The notes under the pieces: model-generated | Told to the model about the DNA's origin: nothing | Database searches by the model: none | What the model saw: only the letters and a program-made list of their open reading frames with translations | Program-made: the position numbers and the translations under genes | Shown here: piece after piece, positions 52,829 to 62,112 of the stretch | How the letters are laid out: each line of letters begins with the position of its first letter | Numbering within the stretch: position 1 is the first letter of the stretch | Source: Stutzerimonas chloritidismutans AW-1 | GTDB taxonomy: Bacteria > Pseudomonadota > Gammaproteobacteria > Pseudomonadales > Pseudomonadaceae | Length of the DNA stretch: 64,000 nucleotides | Direction: 5' to 3' | Assembly (NCBI RefSeq): GCF_000495915.1 | Contig: NZ_AOFQ01000018.1 | Coordinates: 1-64,000 of the forward strand

Positions 52829-54073
52829 ATGCGCCTGATCCACACCTCCGACTGGCACCTCGGCCAGACCCTCCACGGCCAGGACCGCGACTTCGAACAT
52901 GCGCAATTCCTCGCGTGGCTGCTCGACCAGCTGGTCGCCCACCGCGCCGACGCCCTGCTCATAGCCGGCGACGTGTTCGACACGGTCAACCCGCCACTCA
53001 AGGCCCAGGAACGCCTCTACGATTTCATCGTCCGCGCCCACGAAAAACTCCCGCAGCTGGACATCGTCATGATCGCCGGCAACCACGACTCCGGCGGGCG
53101 CATCGAGCTGCCGGCGCCGCTAATGAGGCGCCTCAACGCCCATGCAGTGGGACGCATCAGCTGGGTCGCCGAGGGCCAACTGGATCACCAGCGGCTGCTG
53201 GTGCCGCTACACGACGCCGCTGGCAACACCGCCGCCTGGTGTCTCACCCTGCCCTTCCTGCGTCCGGCCGAAGTCACCGGAATGGAACTGGGCGACGACT
53301 ATATGACCGGCATCCGCCAGGTCCACGAGCGGCTGATCGCTGCTGCCGAAACCGCACGCCAACCGGGCCAGGCGCTGGTCGCCATGAGCCATGCGCACAT
53401 GGCCGGCGGCGCGATCTCGGAGGAGTCCGAGCGCAATATCGTCATCGGCAACGCCGAGGCCCTGCCGGCCAGCCTGTTCCCCGAGTCCGTCGCTTACGTC
53501 GCCCTAGGCCACCTGCACAAGCCGCAGCAGGTCGCCGGGCAGGCGCGCATCCGCTACAGCGGCTCCCCCCCGCCGCCGCTGCCGCTGTCCTTTGCCGAGG
53601 TCAATTACCCGCATCAGGTGCTGCTGGTCGAACTCGATGGCGAGGCCCTGAAACAGGTCGACAGCCTGCCGGTGCCGCGCGCGGTGGAGATGATCCGCAT
53701 CGGCCGCGCCCCGCTGGTCGAGGTGATCGCCGCGCTGGAGGCGCTGCCGCCCACCGGCCTGTTCGACGAACATTTGCCCTGGCTGGAGGTACGCGTGCTG
53801 CTCGACGAACCGCTGCCGGACCTGCGCCAGCGCATCGAAACCGCGATAACCGGCAAGGCCTGCCGGCTGGTGCGCATCGCCAGCGAATACGCCGGCAAGC
53901 GTGGCGAGACGGAATCGGACGTGCTGCTCGGCCTCGACCAGATCACCCCGCAGGAGCTGTTCGCCCGCGCCTGGGAAGAACAGTACGGCAACCCGGCGGA
54001 CGAACAGGCGCTGGACGATTTCGCCACCCTGCTGCAACGCGTCGAGTTCGCCCATGCGGAGGACGACCGATGA
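52829..54073 (+). CDS. sbcD: SbcD, exonuclease subunit (Mre11-type)
   Basis: A 414-residue nuclease subunit of SbcCD, which cleaves DNA hairpins and protein-blocked ends. Mre11-type phosphoesterase motifs are HTSDWHLGQ, LIAGDVFD, IAGNHDS, SHAHMAGG and LGHLHKPQ, supplying the Mn2+ ligands. The C-terminal capping region runs to EFAHAEDDR. The ATG lies at the first motif. It overlaps sbcC by four bases (ATGA). It follows the repeat-rich gap, whose hairpins are the kind of structure SbcCD acts on. Confidence 0.95.
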   Translation: MRLIHTSDWHLGQTLHGQDRDFEHAQFLAWLLDQLVAHRADALLIAGDVFDTVNPPLKAQERLYDFIVRAHEKLPQLDIVMIAGNHDSGGRIELPAPLMRRLNAHAVGRISWVAEGQLDHQRLLVPLHDAAGNTAAWCLTLPFLRPAEVTGMELGDDYMTGIRQVHERLIAAAETARQPGQALVAMSHAHMAGGAISEESERNIVIGNAEALPASLFPESVAYVALGHLHKPQQVAGQARIRYSGSPPPPLPLSFAEVNYPHQVLLVELDGEALKQVDSLPVPRAVEMIRIGRAPLVEVIAALEALPPTGLFDEHLPWLEVRVLLDEPLPDLRQRIETAITGKACRLVRIASEYAGKRGETESDVLLGLDQITPQELFARAWEEQYGNPADEQALDDFATLLQRVEFAHAEDDR

Positions 54074-57000
54074 GAATCCTCGCCATCCGCCTGAAAAACC
54101 TGGCCTCGCTGGCCGGTGAGCAGGTCATCGACTTCACCGCCGAACCCCTGGCCAGCGCCGGGCTGTTCGCCATCACCGGGCCCACCGGCGCCGGCAAGAG
54201 CACCATCCTCGACGCCCTGTGCCTGGCGCTGTTCGGCAGCACGCCGCGGCTGGACGGCGTCTCGCCGCTGAACAAGGTCCCCGACGTGGAGGCCGAAATC
54301 GGCGGTGGCGACGAGCGCAACCTGCTGCGCCGCGGCTGCGGCAGCGGCTACGCCGAGGTCGACTTCGTCGGCGTCGACGGTCACCGCTACCGCGCACGCT
54401 GGGAGGTCAAGCGCGCCCGCGAGAAGATCGACGGCCGCCTGCAAGCCAGCAGCCAGAGCCTCACGGATCTCGACAGCGGCACGCTCCTGGCCAGCGGTAA
54501 AAAGCGCGAGTTCAAGGAACTGCTCGAAGCGCGCCTGGGGCTGACCCTGGCCCAGTTCACCCGCGCCGTGCTGCTGGCGCAGAGCGAGTTTTCCGCCTTC
54601 CTCAAGGCCGACGACAACGAGCGTGGCACCCTGCTGGAAAAGCTCACCGATACCGGCCTCTACAGCCGTCTCGGCCAGGCCGCGTTCGAGGCCGCCAAGC
54701 AGGCGAAGGAAAGCCTGACTCGCCTGGAACAGCAGGCCGGCGGCCTCCAGCCGCTGGAGCCCGGGCAGCGTGAAGTACTGGAGCGCGAACATCAGGCCCA
54801 GCTCGAAGACTTGAGAAAGCTGCAACAGCAGCTCAAGGAGCTGGAAGCCCAGCGGCAATGGCTGAGCGAACTGCAGCGCCTGGAAAACGAGCATGAAGCG
54901 GCACGCCAGCAACTGCAGGACGCCGAAGACGAGCGCGAGAGCCTGACCGAGGCCCGCCGTATTCTCGACCTGTTCGAACGGCTCGCACCGCAGCGTCACC
55001 GCTTTCTGCGCCAGCAGGAACTCGAACCGCTGCTGGGCAAGGCCGCCGACAGCCTGGCGCGCCTGCAGCATGAGGAACAGGCCGTCCAGCAGCGCCTGGC
55101 CGAGCTGCAGAGCCAATGCAGCGCCGCCAGCGAGCAACTGCGTTCGGCCGAACACGCGCGCCAGGACGCCGAGCCGCGGCTCGTCCAGGCGCGCCGTGAA
55201 GAAGAACGCCTACAGCATCTGAACGCCGACCTCGCCTCGATCCGCGAAGAAAGCGTCCAGGCCGATGCCGCGGCGAGCACCGGCGAGGCAACGCTCAAGC
55301 AGCTCGCCGAGCAGCAACAGCGCGCCGCCGAACAGCTAGCAACGCTGACGCAGCAACTCGAGACGAGCGCAGCGCTGCAACCGCTCTGTGCAGCATGGGG
55401 CGGTTACCGTCCGCGTCTGCAACAGGCCGTCCAGCTGGCGGCACGGCTGCAGCAAGGTCAGGGCGAACTCCCGGCACTGGAAGCGCAGGCCAAGGCTGCC
55501 GAAACCCGGCAAAGCCAGGCGCGCGAGGCGCTGGACAATCTGCAACGCGAGCGCGACAGCGAACTAGGGCTGGCCGAACAGCTGGCCGGTCTGCATCGAC
55601 AGCTCGACGAATGGCGCCAGGCCGAGCGCGAAACCGAGGCCCTGCGCGAACTCTGGGCGCAGCAGCTCACGCTCACCGCCAGCCGGCGCGAACTGAGCGA
55701 CGCCCACATCCGCCAGCAGGCCGAGCTGGACAGCCTGGTACCGCAGGGCAAACAGCTTCGCAGTGACCGTGATGCTGCCGAGCAGGCGCTCAAGGTCACC
55801 CTCGCCCTGCTTGAACGCCAACGCCTGGCACGCAGCGAGAATGTCGAAGCGCTGCGTGCGGCGCTCGTCCCCGGCGAGCCCTGCCCGGTCTGCGGCAGCG
55901 ACGAGCATCCCTGGCAGCAGACCGACGCGCTGGTCGCCAGCCTAGATCAGCACGACGACAGCGAAGCCGCGCGCGCTCGCCAGTCGCTGCAGGAACAGGA
56001 CCAGCGTCTGCAGGAACTGCGCGATCGCCATGTCGCGCTCAGCACGCAGTTGCGCCAGACGCAACAACGCCAGGGCGAAGTCGAGGCGCAGCTGCGGGCC
56101 CTGGCACCGCGCCTGCTCGCCGTGCCGGCACACTCGCGATTGCTTGAGCAGCCGGAAGCCGAGCGTTCGCAATGGCTGGAAGCGCAGCTGACGACACTCA
56201 AAGACCAGATCGCCAACACCAGCCAGCGTCAGCAGCAACTGCTCGCGCTGCAACAGCGCAGCGAAACCCTGCAGCAGGCCTGGCAGGCCGCGCGCGAGGC
56301 CTGCGTCGAGGCGACCCAGCAACTCGCCCGCCAACGCGATGCGATCGCCCGCGATCACCAGCAGCTCGACGAGGAACTGCAGACCTTCGCCGAACTGCTG
56401 CCCACCGAACAACTGCAGCGTTGGCGCGAAAATCCGGCGCAGACCTTTATGCAGCTGGACACCAGCATCGCCTCGCGGCTGCAGCAACTGCAGGCGCAGA
56501 CCGAGCTGGCCGATGAGCTGCGCCAGTGCGAGCAGCGCCGCAGCGACGAGCAGTTGCAACAACGCCATCGCCAGGAGAAACAGGAAAGCTGCAGCGCACG
56601 ACTGACCGAGCGCGAGAAGCTGCTGCTGGCCTGCCAGCAGGCGCTGCGCACCAGCCTTGGCGAACAGGCCAGCGCCGGCACCTGGCAACAGCAGCTGGAG
56701 GCGTCCATCCAGGCTGCGCGGCAAACCCAGGCCGAGATTGATCGGCAGCTCAACGAGAGCAAGCTCGGCCTGACGCGGCTGCACAGCGAGCAGCAGAACT
56801 GTCGCCAGCGCCAAGCCGAACTGGAACAGGAACGCGACGCGCTGAATGCGGAACTGGCCACATGGCGCACCAGCCACCCGCAGCTGGACGACGCCACCCT
56901 CGCCCAGCTGCTGCACATGGATGACCAGCTGATTGCCGAGGCGCGCCAGCGCCTGCAACAGAACGCCGAAACCCTGACCCGCTGTCGCGAGCGTCTCGAC

Positions 57001-57723
57001 GGTTGCCTCAACCGCCTGAACCTGCACAAACAGCAGCAGAGCGAAGCCCCGGATGCCGAGCAGCTGCAACAGCGCCATGCCGAGCAACTGCAGCAGTGCG
57101 AGCAGGCCGACCAGCGCTGCGCGGAAACCCGGGCCCAGCTGATCGACGACGACAAGCGCCGCAGCCAGAGCCAGGCGTTGCTCGCGCAGATCGACGCCGC
57201 ACGGGCCGAGCATCAGCGCTGGGGGCGCATCGCCGCCTTGATCGGCTCCAGCGACGGCGGCGCCTTCCGCAAGATCGCCCAGGCCTACAACCTCGACCTG
57301 CTGGTGCAGCACGCCAATGTGCAGCTGCGCCAACTGGCCCGGCGCTATCGGCTCAAGCGCGGCGGCAGCCCGCTGGGGTTGCTGGTGATGGATACCGAAA
57401 TGGGTGACGAACTGCGCTCGGTGCATTCGCTGTCCGGCGGCGAAACCTTCCTTGTCTCGCTGGCCCTTGCGCTGGGCCTGGCATCGATGGCGTCGAGCAA
57501 GCTGAAGATCGAATCGCTGTTCATCGACGAAGGCTTCGGCAGCCTCGACCCCGAGTCGCTGCAGATCGCCATGGACGCGCTGGATTCGCTGCAGGCCCAG
57601 GGCCGCAAGGTGGCGGTGATCAGCCACGTGGCCGAAATGCACGAACGTATCCCGGTGCAGATTCAGGTGCGCCGTCAGGGCAACGGGCAGAGTGATCTGC
57701 AGATTGTCGGCGGGCTTTCATAG
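54070..57723 (+). CDS. sbcC: SbcC, exonuclease subunit (Rad50-type SMC ATPase)
   Basis: A 1,217-residue Rad50-like ATPase. Walker A is GPTGAGKST near residue 37. Two long Gln/Leu/Glu-rich coiled-coil arms flank the zinc hook CPVCGSDEHPW at 605-615. The C-terminal head has the signature HSLSGGETFLVSLALALG, Walker B with SLFIDEGFGSLD and the VISHVAEMHERIPVQI D-loop/H-loop region. The start is the ATG overlapping the sbcD stop. The frame is open far upstream only because of GC bias; that part is sbcD read in another frame. Confidence 0.95.
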   Translation: MRILAIRLKNLASLAGEQVIDFTAEPLASAGLFAITGPTGAGKSTILDALCLALFGSTPRLDGVSPLNKVPDVEAEIGGGDERNLLRRGCGSGYAEVDFVGVDGHRYRARWEVKRAREKIDGRLQASSQSLTDLDSGTLLASGKKREFKELLEARLGLTLAQFTRAVLLAQSEFSAFLKADDNERGTLLEKLTDTGLYSRLGQAAFEAAKQAKESLTRLEQQAGGLQPLEPGQREVLEREHQAQLEDLRKLQQQLKELEAQRQWLSELQRLENEHEAARQQLQDAEDERESLTEARRILDLFERLAPQRHRFLRQQELEPLLGKAADSLARLQHEEQAVQQRLAELQSQCSAASEQLRSAEHARQDAEPRLVQARREEERLQHLNADLASIREESVQADAAASTGEATLKQLAEQQQRAAEQLATLTQQLETSAALQPLCAAWGGYRPRLQQAVQLAARLQQGQGELPALEAQAKAAETRQSQAREALDNLQRERDSELGLAEQLAGLHRQLDEWRQAERETEALRELWAQQLTLTASRRELSDAHIRQQAELDSLVPQGKQLRSDRDAAEQALKVTLALLERQRLARSENVEALRAALVPGEPCPVCGSDEHPWQQTDALVASLDQHDDSEAARARQSLQEQDQRLQELRDRHVALSTQLRQTQQRQGEVEAQLRALAPRLLAVPAHSRLLEQPEAERSQWLEAQLTTLKDQIANTSQRQQQLLALQQRSETLQQAWQAAREACVEATQQLARQRDAIARDHQQLDEELQTFAELLPTEQLQRWRENPAQTFMQLDTSIASRLQQLQAQTELADELRQCEQRRSDEQLQQRHRQEKQESCSARLTEREKLLLACQQALRTSLGEQASAGTWQQQLEASIQAARQTQAEIDRQLNESKLGLTRLHSEQQNCRQRQAELEQERDALNAELATWRTSHPQLDDATLAQLLHMDDQLIAEARQRLQQNAETLTRCRERLDGCLNRLNLHKQQQSEAPDAEQLQQRHAEQLQQCEQADQRCAETRAQLIDDDKRRSQSQALLAQIDAARAEHQRWGRIAALIGSSDGGAFRKIAQAYNLDLLVQHANVQLRQLARRYRLKRGGSPLGLLVMDTEMGDELRSVHSLSGGETFLVSLALALGLASMASSKLKIESLFIDEGFGSLDPESLQIAMDALDSLQAQGRKVAVISHVAEMHERIPVQIQVRRQGNGQSDLQIVGGLS

Positions 57724-57739
57724 GAGCTGTGGCCGTTTC

Positions 57740-57917
57740 GGGCAGGCCTACAGCCTGCTTCGCCGCGAGGGCGCGCCTCCTACTGGTTCGATGTGCACTG
57801 GCCTGCTTTTGGGAGGCCCGCCCTCGGGGCGAAGCTTTTGACTTTGGGCAGGCGCGCAGCCTGCATTCGCCTCGGGCACGTGCGCCAACTGGCTTGACGT
57901 GCACTGGCCCGCTTTTG
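57740..57917. repeat. degenerate tandem repeat, period 106 bp
   Basis: GGGCAGGCCTACAGCCTGCT (57740) recurs as GGGCAGGCGCGCAGCCTGCA (57846), and GTGCACTGGCCTGCTTTTG (57793) as GTGCACTGGCCCGCTTTTG (57899). Both pairs are offset by exactly 106 bases. The two copies fill the space between sbcC and the cobalamin riboswitch. Confidence 0.8.
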
Positions 57918-57974
57918 CATCACCCGCTTGTGTTTCCCCAGCACCAGCCGTAAGGTTCGCGCGTTTTCTTATCC

Positions 57975-58195
57975 GCCCAGGTGTGCACGACCGCAAGGTC
58001 CGCATTAAACGGGAAGCCGGTGCGCTCGATGAGCAAGGCCGGCGCTGCCCCCGCAACGGTAATCGACCGCGATCCTCAGGGATCGCCGTCCGCTCCACAG
58101 CCACTGTGTTCCGACATGGGAAGGTGAGCGTGATGCGTGTCGAAAGCCCGGAGACCGGCCTGACGGATTCGACTGGTGTTGCGGAGGGCAGCACC
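57975..58195 (+). promoter_or_regulatory. cobalamin (AdoCbl) riboswitch
   Basis: The conserved core blocks appear in order: AAACGGGAAGCCGGTGCG, GCCGGCGCTGCCCCCGCAAC with GGTAA (the B12 box), GCCACTG, GGGAAGGTGAGCG and GCCCGGAGACCGGCCTG. This is the classic cobalamin aptamer. It lies 80 bases before btuB and should lower its expression when B12 is plentiful. Exact ends are approximate. Confidence 0.95.
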
Positions 58196-58239
58196 GTCAA
58201 GCGCTGCTGCCCGTCATCCCCCGCGCTTGTTCCTGCCCT

Positions 58240-58265
58240 CCTCAAAAGTCTGCGATCTTTTGAGG
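58240..58265 (+). promoter_or_regulatory. hairpin burying the btuB ribosome site (riboswitch expression platform)
   Basis: CCTCAAAAG-N8-CTTTTGAGG is a perfect 9-bp stem. Its 3' arm contains GAGG of the Shine-Dalgarno sequence ten bases before the ATG at 58276. No T run follows, so control is more likely at translation than by termination. Confidence 0.7.
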
Positions 58266-58275
58266 AATTCCAAGA

Positions 58276-60158
58276 ATGAAACTGTCCCGACTTGCCCTGG
58301 CCGTGGCGCTGCTGCCTGGTGCTCACGCACACGCGGCCGATCTGTCGCGAGAAGAAGCGCTTAAGCTCTCCGACACGGTGGTCAGCGCAAACCGCGAACC
58401 ACAGCGACGCAGCCAGACCCCGGCGGCTACCACCGTTTTCAACCGTGAAGATATCGAGCGGCTGCAGGTTCGCAGCGTTGTCGAGCTGCTAGAACGTGTG
58501 CCGGGCGTAAGCATTACCCGTACAGGCGGAGCGGGCAGCCAAACCGGCCTGTTCCTTCGCGGCACCTCCAGCACCCAGACACTGGTCTTGGTCGATGGTC
58601 AGCGCATCGCAGCAACCTCCAGCGGCACCAGCAGCCTCGAATTTCTCAGCCCCGATCAGATCGAGCGGATCGAAGTCGTGCGCGGCCCGCGGTCTGCGCT
58701 GTATGGCTCGGATGCCATCGGCGGGGGGGGGGGGGGTTTTTCGTGGTGCAGATCTTCACTCGGCAAGGCAGCGGTCAGGGGCTTGCGCCTGCAGTCCGCT
58801 TCGGGGCAGGAAGCGACGGCACCTTCGAACGCAGCCTGAACCTCTCCGGTGGGAATGGCCAGACTCGCTTCAACCTGGGGGCCGCGCTGGATGAAACCCA
58901 AGGTATAGACGCCACGCGCGATAGCTTTGGTGCCAACGGTGATGACGATGCCTACAGAAATCGCTCGCTTAGCCTGAATCTTGCGCACCGCTTTAATGAC
59001 TCGGTTGAAGTCGGCGTGAGCGCAATCGATCAGCGAGGTGAGAACGAGTTCGACGACCTGGGCGGCACATCCAAACCGACCACTGATTTCCAACTGAGCA
59101 GCATCTCCGGGTTTATCGACGCGGAGCTAAGTAGTGTCTGGAGCAGCCGACTCGAAGTCGGGCACAGTGAGGACAAGCGAGACACCGGAAACGACACCCC
59201 ACTGGCTCCTGCCTATATGTTTTACAGCTACTCGACCTATCGTGACTCGGCCAGCTGGGTGAATACACTTCAGCTCGATCCGGCGAATCAATTGTTACTC
59301 GGTGCCGATTGGCATGAGGACCAACTGCACAGTTCGAGCGACTTTGCCCAGGATTCACGCTGGAACCAGGCAGCCTTCATCCAGCACCGCTATACCAGCA
59401 ATGCGTTCTCTACAGAGATTGGCCTACGCCAGGACAAGAATGAGCAGTACGGAAGCGAAAACACTTGGAACGCGGCGCTTACCGTACCGCTGGATACCCG
59501 CAACGACGTGATCGTGTCCTACAGCGAGGGGTTCCGCGCCCCGACATTCAACGAACTCTATGACTCTTGGTTCGGAAATCCTGATCTAGCACCTGAAAAA
59601 TCCAAGAGCTATGAGCTCCAATGGCGCAACCGCTATAGCGACAGCGGCTCGCTGGAATTGTCGCTGTACCGCACCGACATTGAGGACGCCATCGTCTCGG
59701 ACGCCTTCTGGATTCCTCAGAATGTCCAGACAGCACGGATCAACGGCCTGGAGGCCACGCTCCGGCAGGACGTGTTCGGTTGGCAGGCTAGCCTCGCGGC
59801 CGGCCTGATCGACCCACGCGATCGCGATAGCGGTCATACACTCGCCCGTCGCGCCAAGCGCACGCTGAGCCTGGATCTGGACCGGCAGCTGGGCAAGTTT
59901 TCGGTAGGCGCTAGCTGGAGAGCCGTCAGCGGTCGCTATGACGACGCCGACAATACCATCGAGCTGGGCGGCTACGGACTGCTTGGCTTGCGTGGCAGTT
60001 GGCAGGCCAACTCGGAGGTGAAGCTGGACCTGAAGCTGAACAACCTGTTCGACAAGGACTATGCGGAAACCACCTACAGCACCGCCAACGGCCGCTACGG
60101 ATATAACACCGAAGGCCGCACCGCACTGTTCGCCGTCACCTGGACTCCCTCGCTGTAG
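58276..60158 (+). pseudogene. btuB: BtuB-type TonB-dependent cobalamin receptor, broken at a G14-T5 tract
   Basis: The first frame gives a signal peptide (MKLSRLALAVALLPGAHAHA), TonB box region (LSDTVVSA) and plug domain (VELLERVPGVSITRTGGAGS, ERIEVVRGPRSALYGSDAIG). A run of 14 G and 5 T then shifts the frame. The beta-barrel continues from 58743 (VVQIFTRQGSGQG) to 60158. The pieces join as a receptor of about 627 residues. The riboswitch upstream and btuF downstream support vitamin B12 import. One more G, or two fewer, would restore the frame. Confidence 0.88.
58723..58741 (+). repeat. G14-T5 homopolymer tract inside btuB
   Basis: Fourteen G at 58723-58736 are followed by five T. Receptors of this family read GSDAIGG then VVQIF directly, so the tract looks inserted. 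It is either a phase-variable simple repeat or an artefact. Confidence 0.9.
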
Positions 60159-60180
60159 CAGCGTCTACCGGCGCGCCCGC

Positions 60181-60981
60181 TCAGGGCGCAGCCGCCATCA
60201 CCTCGCAGAGCTTCCTGATCGCCCCCAGCATCTGGAAACTCGGTCGCTCCAGCCCCTTGTCGGGCACTTCAAGCAGTCGACCGCTGCGCACGGCACTGAG
60301 CTGCGGCCAGGCCTGCCATTCGTCCAGCTGCGCACCGCTACCGGCAAGAATGACTTCGGGATCGCGGGCGAGCACGGCTTCGATGCTGACCTGGGGCGCC
60401 GCCAGGGTCAGATCGGCGAAAACGTTTTGCCCACCACACACCTCGATCGCTTCGCTGATGATCTGCTGGCCGCCTAGGGTATACAGCGGGCGATTCCAGA
60501 TCTGATAGAACACCCGCAGCGGCTCAGAGCGCGTGTAGTTGCTGCGTAATTCGGCGAGGCCTGCACGAAAGCGCCCGGCCAGTCGCTCGCCTTGTTCGGC
60601 GCGCCCGACGGCATTACCCACCACAACGAACTGCTCGGCCAGCCCTTCGAGACGTGTCTGCTCGACAACCAAAACGGGAATACCGAACTGCTGCAACTGC
60701 TCACGCTGACTGCGCGGCACACTGTCCGGCCAGAGCAGCACGAGATCAGGGCGCAAGCTGAGCAGGGTTTCCATCTCCACCTGGCCATAGCGTCCAACCG
60801 AAGGCACCGACTGCAGCGCCGCTGGGCGCTCGCCACCATCCAGGACGCCAACCAGCCGGTCGGCGGCATCGAGTTCGAGCATGATCTCGCTGAGCGATGG
60901 CGCCAGGCTCACCACCCGCTCGGCAGCCAACGCAGGCAATGACGCCAGGGAAACCAGCGCGGCAAGCAGCAGACGCCGCAT
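60181..60981 (-). CDS. btuF: BtuF-type cobalamin-binding periplasmic protein
   Basis: A 266-residue substrate-binding protein of the helical-backbone metal receptor family, expected to hand cobalamin to an ABC importer. It has a signal peptide ([20 protein letters not shown]), then ERVVSLAPSLSEIMLELDAA, PSVGRYGQVEMETLLSLRPD and the later CGGQNVFADL. The ATG overlaps the stop of the upstream gene (TGATG). It converges with btuB (22-base gap). No btuC or btuD genes are in the window. Confidence 0.88.
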   Translation of the reverse strand: MRRLLLAALVSLASLPALAAERVVSLAPSLSEIMLELDAADRLVGVLDGGERPAALQSVPSVGRYGQVEMETLLSLRPDLVLLWPDSVPRSQREQLQQFGIPVLVVEQTRLEGLAEQFVVVGNAVGRAEQGERLAGRFRAGLAELRSNYTRSEPLRVFYQIWNRPLYTLGGQQIISEAIEVCGGQNVFADLTLAAPQVSIEAVLARDPEVILAGSGAQLDEWQAWPQLSAVRSGRLLEVPDKGLERPSFQMLGAIRKLCEVMAAAP

Positions 60982-61388
60982 CAATGCAATTGCCGCGGAA
61001 TGCGGTAGAGCACCAGCAACACCAGGCTACCGAACACCAGCAGCAGGCGGGCAACCGGCTCCATGCCGAACAGCGCACCCGCAGCACCGAACCAGGCCGG
61101 TAATGAGGCGATCAGTAGGCCGTGACGGCGCACGCGACGCAGATCGTTCCAGGCGTCGTCCTCCACTGGACCGTTCAGCGCCTGTTCGGTGGCGATCAGT
61201 GCATGTTTGAACCGGGTGAAGGCCCGCAGGCTGAAGAACAGCGAGACGAGGCCTGCAGCGAAGAGTGGCAGCCCCCAGTCGGCAAACACCACCGATGTGC
61301 GCCCAAGCACCAGCACCGGCAGCACCATCAGCAGCGTATGCAGCCAGCCGTCACGTGCGAGCTGGCGAAGGGCGGCGGCGCGCGTCAC
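60981..61388 (-). CDS. small membrane protein of unknown function
   Basis: A 135-residue protein with about four hydrophobic segments ([62 protein letters not shown]). I do not recognise the family. The GTG start overlaps the ribA stop (GTGA) and its own stop overlaps btuF (TGATG), so it is translated as the middle gene of ribA-orf-btuF. This coupling suggests a role linked to BtuF or cobalamin uptake, but that is inference. Confidence 0.75.
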   Translation of the reverse strand: MTRAAALRQLARDGWLHTLLMVLPVLVLGRTSVVFADWGLPLFAAGLVSLFFSLRAFTRFKHALIATEQALNGPVEDDAWNDLRRVRRHGLLIASLPAWFGAAGALFGMEPVARLLLVFGSLVLLVLYRIPRQLH

Positions 61389-62002
61389 GACTGCTCGGCT
61401 TCGCCTTGGTGAATCTCGCCGAGCATGTGGCCGAGCTTGCCGGCCTTGGTGGCGAGGTAGTTGCGGTTGTACGGGTTATGCGCGATCTGCAATGGCTTGC
61501 GTTCGGCGACGCGAATGCCGAAGCCCTGCAGCGCCTTGACCTTGCGTGGGTTGTTGGTCATCAGCTTGATCTCGGCGATGCCCAGGTGCTCGAGAATCGG
61601 CAGGCAGATGCCGTAGTCGCGCATGTCCGGGGCGAAGCCCAGACGCTCGTTGGCCTCAACGGTATCGGCGCCGGCGTCCTGCAACTCGTAGGCGCGGATC
61701 TTGTTCAGCAGGCCGATGCCGCGGCCTTCCTGGCGCAGATAGAGCAGCACGCCGCGGCCCTCGTCGGCAATCGCCCGCAGTGCCGCTTCCAGCTGGAAGC
61801 CGCAATCACAGCGCAGGCTGAACAGCGCATCGCCGGTCAGGCACTCGGAGTGCAGACGACCCAGCACCGGCTTGCCGTCGGCCACATCGCCGAGCGTCAG
61901 TGCGACATGTTCCTTGCCAGTGTCCTGGTCGAGAAAACCATGCATGGTGAACACGCCGAACGGCGTCGGCAGTTGGGAAGCGGCGACGAACACGACAGAC
62001 AC
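61385..62002 (-). CDS. ribA: GTP cyclohydrolase II
   Basis: A 205-residue RibA, first committed step of riboflavin synthesis. Zinc cysteines lie in [18 protein letters not shown], and the catalytic region has [20 protein letters not shown] with the GTP-binding Arg/Glu, then [14 protein letters not shown] and [13 protein letters not shown]. The GTG start at 62002 gives the length known for pseudomonads; no clear Shine-Dalgarno sequence precedes it. The longer frame to 62047 is unlikely. It opens the ribA-orf-btuF unit. Confidence 0.93.
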   Translation of the reverse strand: MSVVFVAASQLPTPFGVFTMHGFLDQDTGKEHVALTLGDVADGKPVLGRLHSECLTGDALFSLRCDCGFQLEAALRAIADEGRGVLLYLRQEGRGIGLLNKIRAYELQDAGADTVEANERLGFAPDMRDYGICLPILEHLGIAEIKLMTNNPRKVKALQGFGIRVAERKPLQIAHNPYNRNYLATKAGKLGHMLGEIHQGEAEQS

Positions 62003-62112
62003 GAGCGGAAATCCCAGGAGGCAGAAAAGCGGACATTGTAACACCAACTAACCGCGAATCTGGCTGGAGAGTTTGGTCGTCGACCGCGCCTATCGTGCCG
62101 TCAGGAAGCCGC

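Noticed and set aside
52915-57723. A single 1,602-codon open frame covering sbcD and sbcC
   Set aside because: The first 385 codons are sbcD read out of frame and are Arg/Ala/Gly-rich with no homology. The real sbcC starts at 54070, overlapping the sbcD stop.
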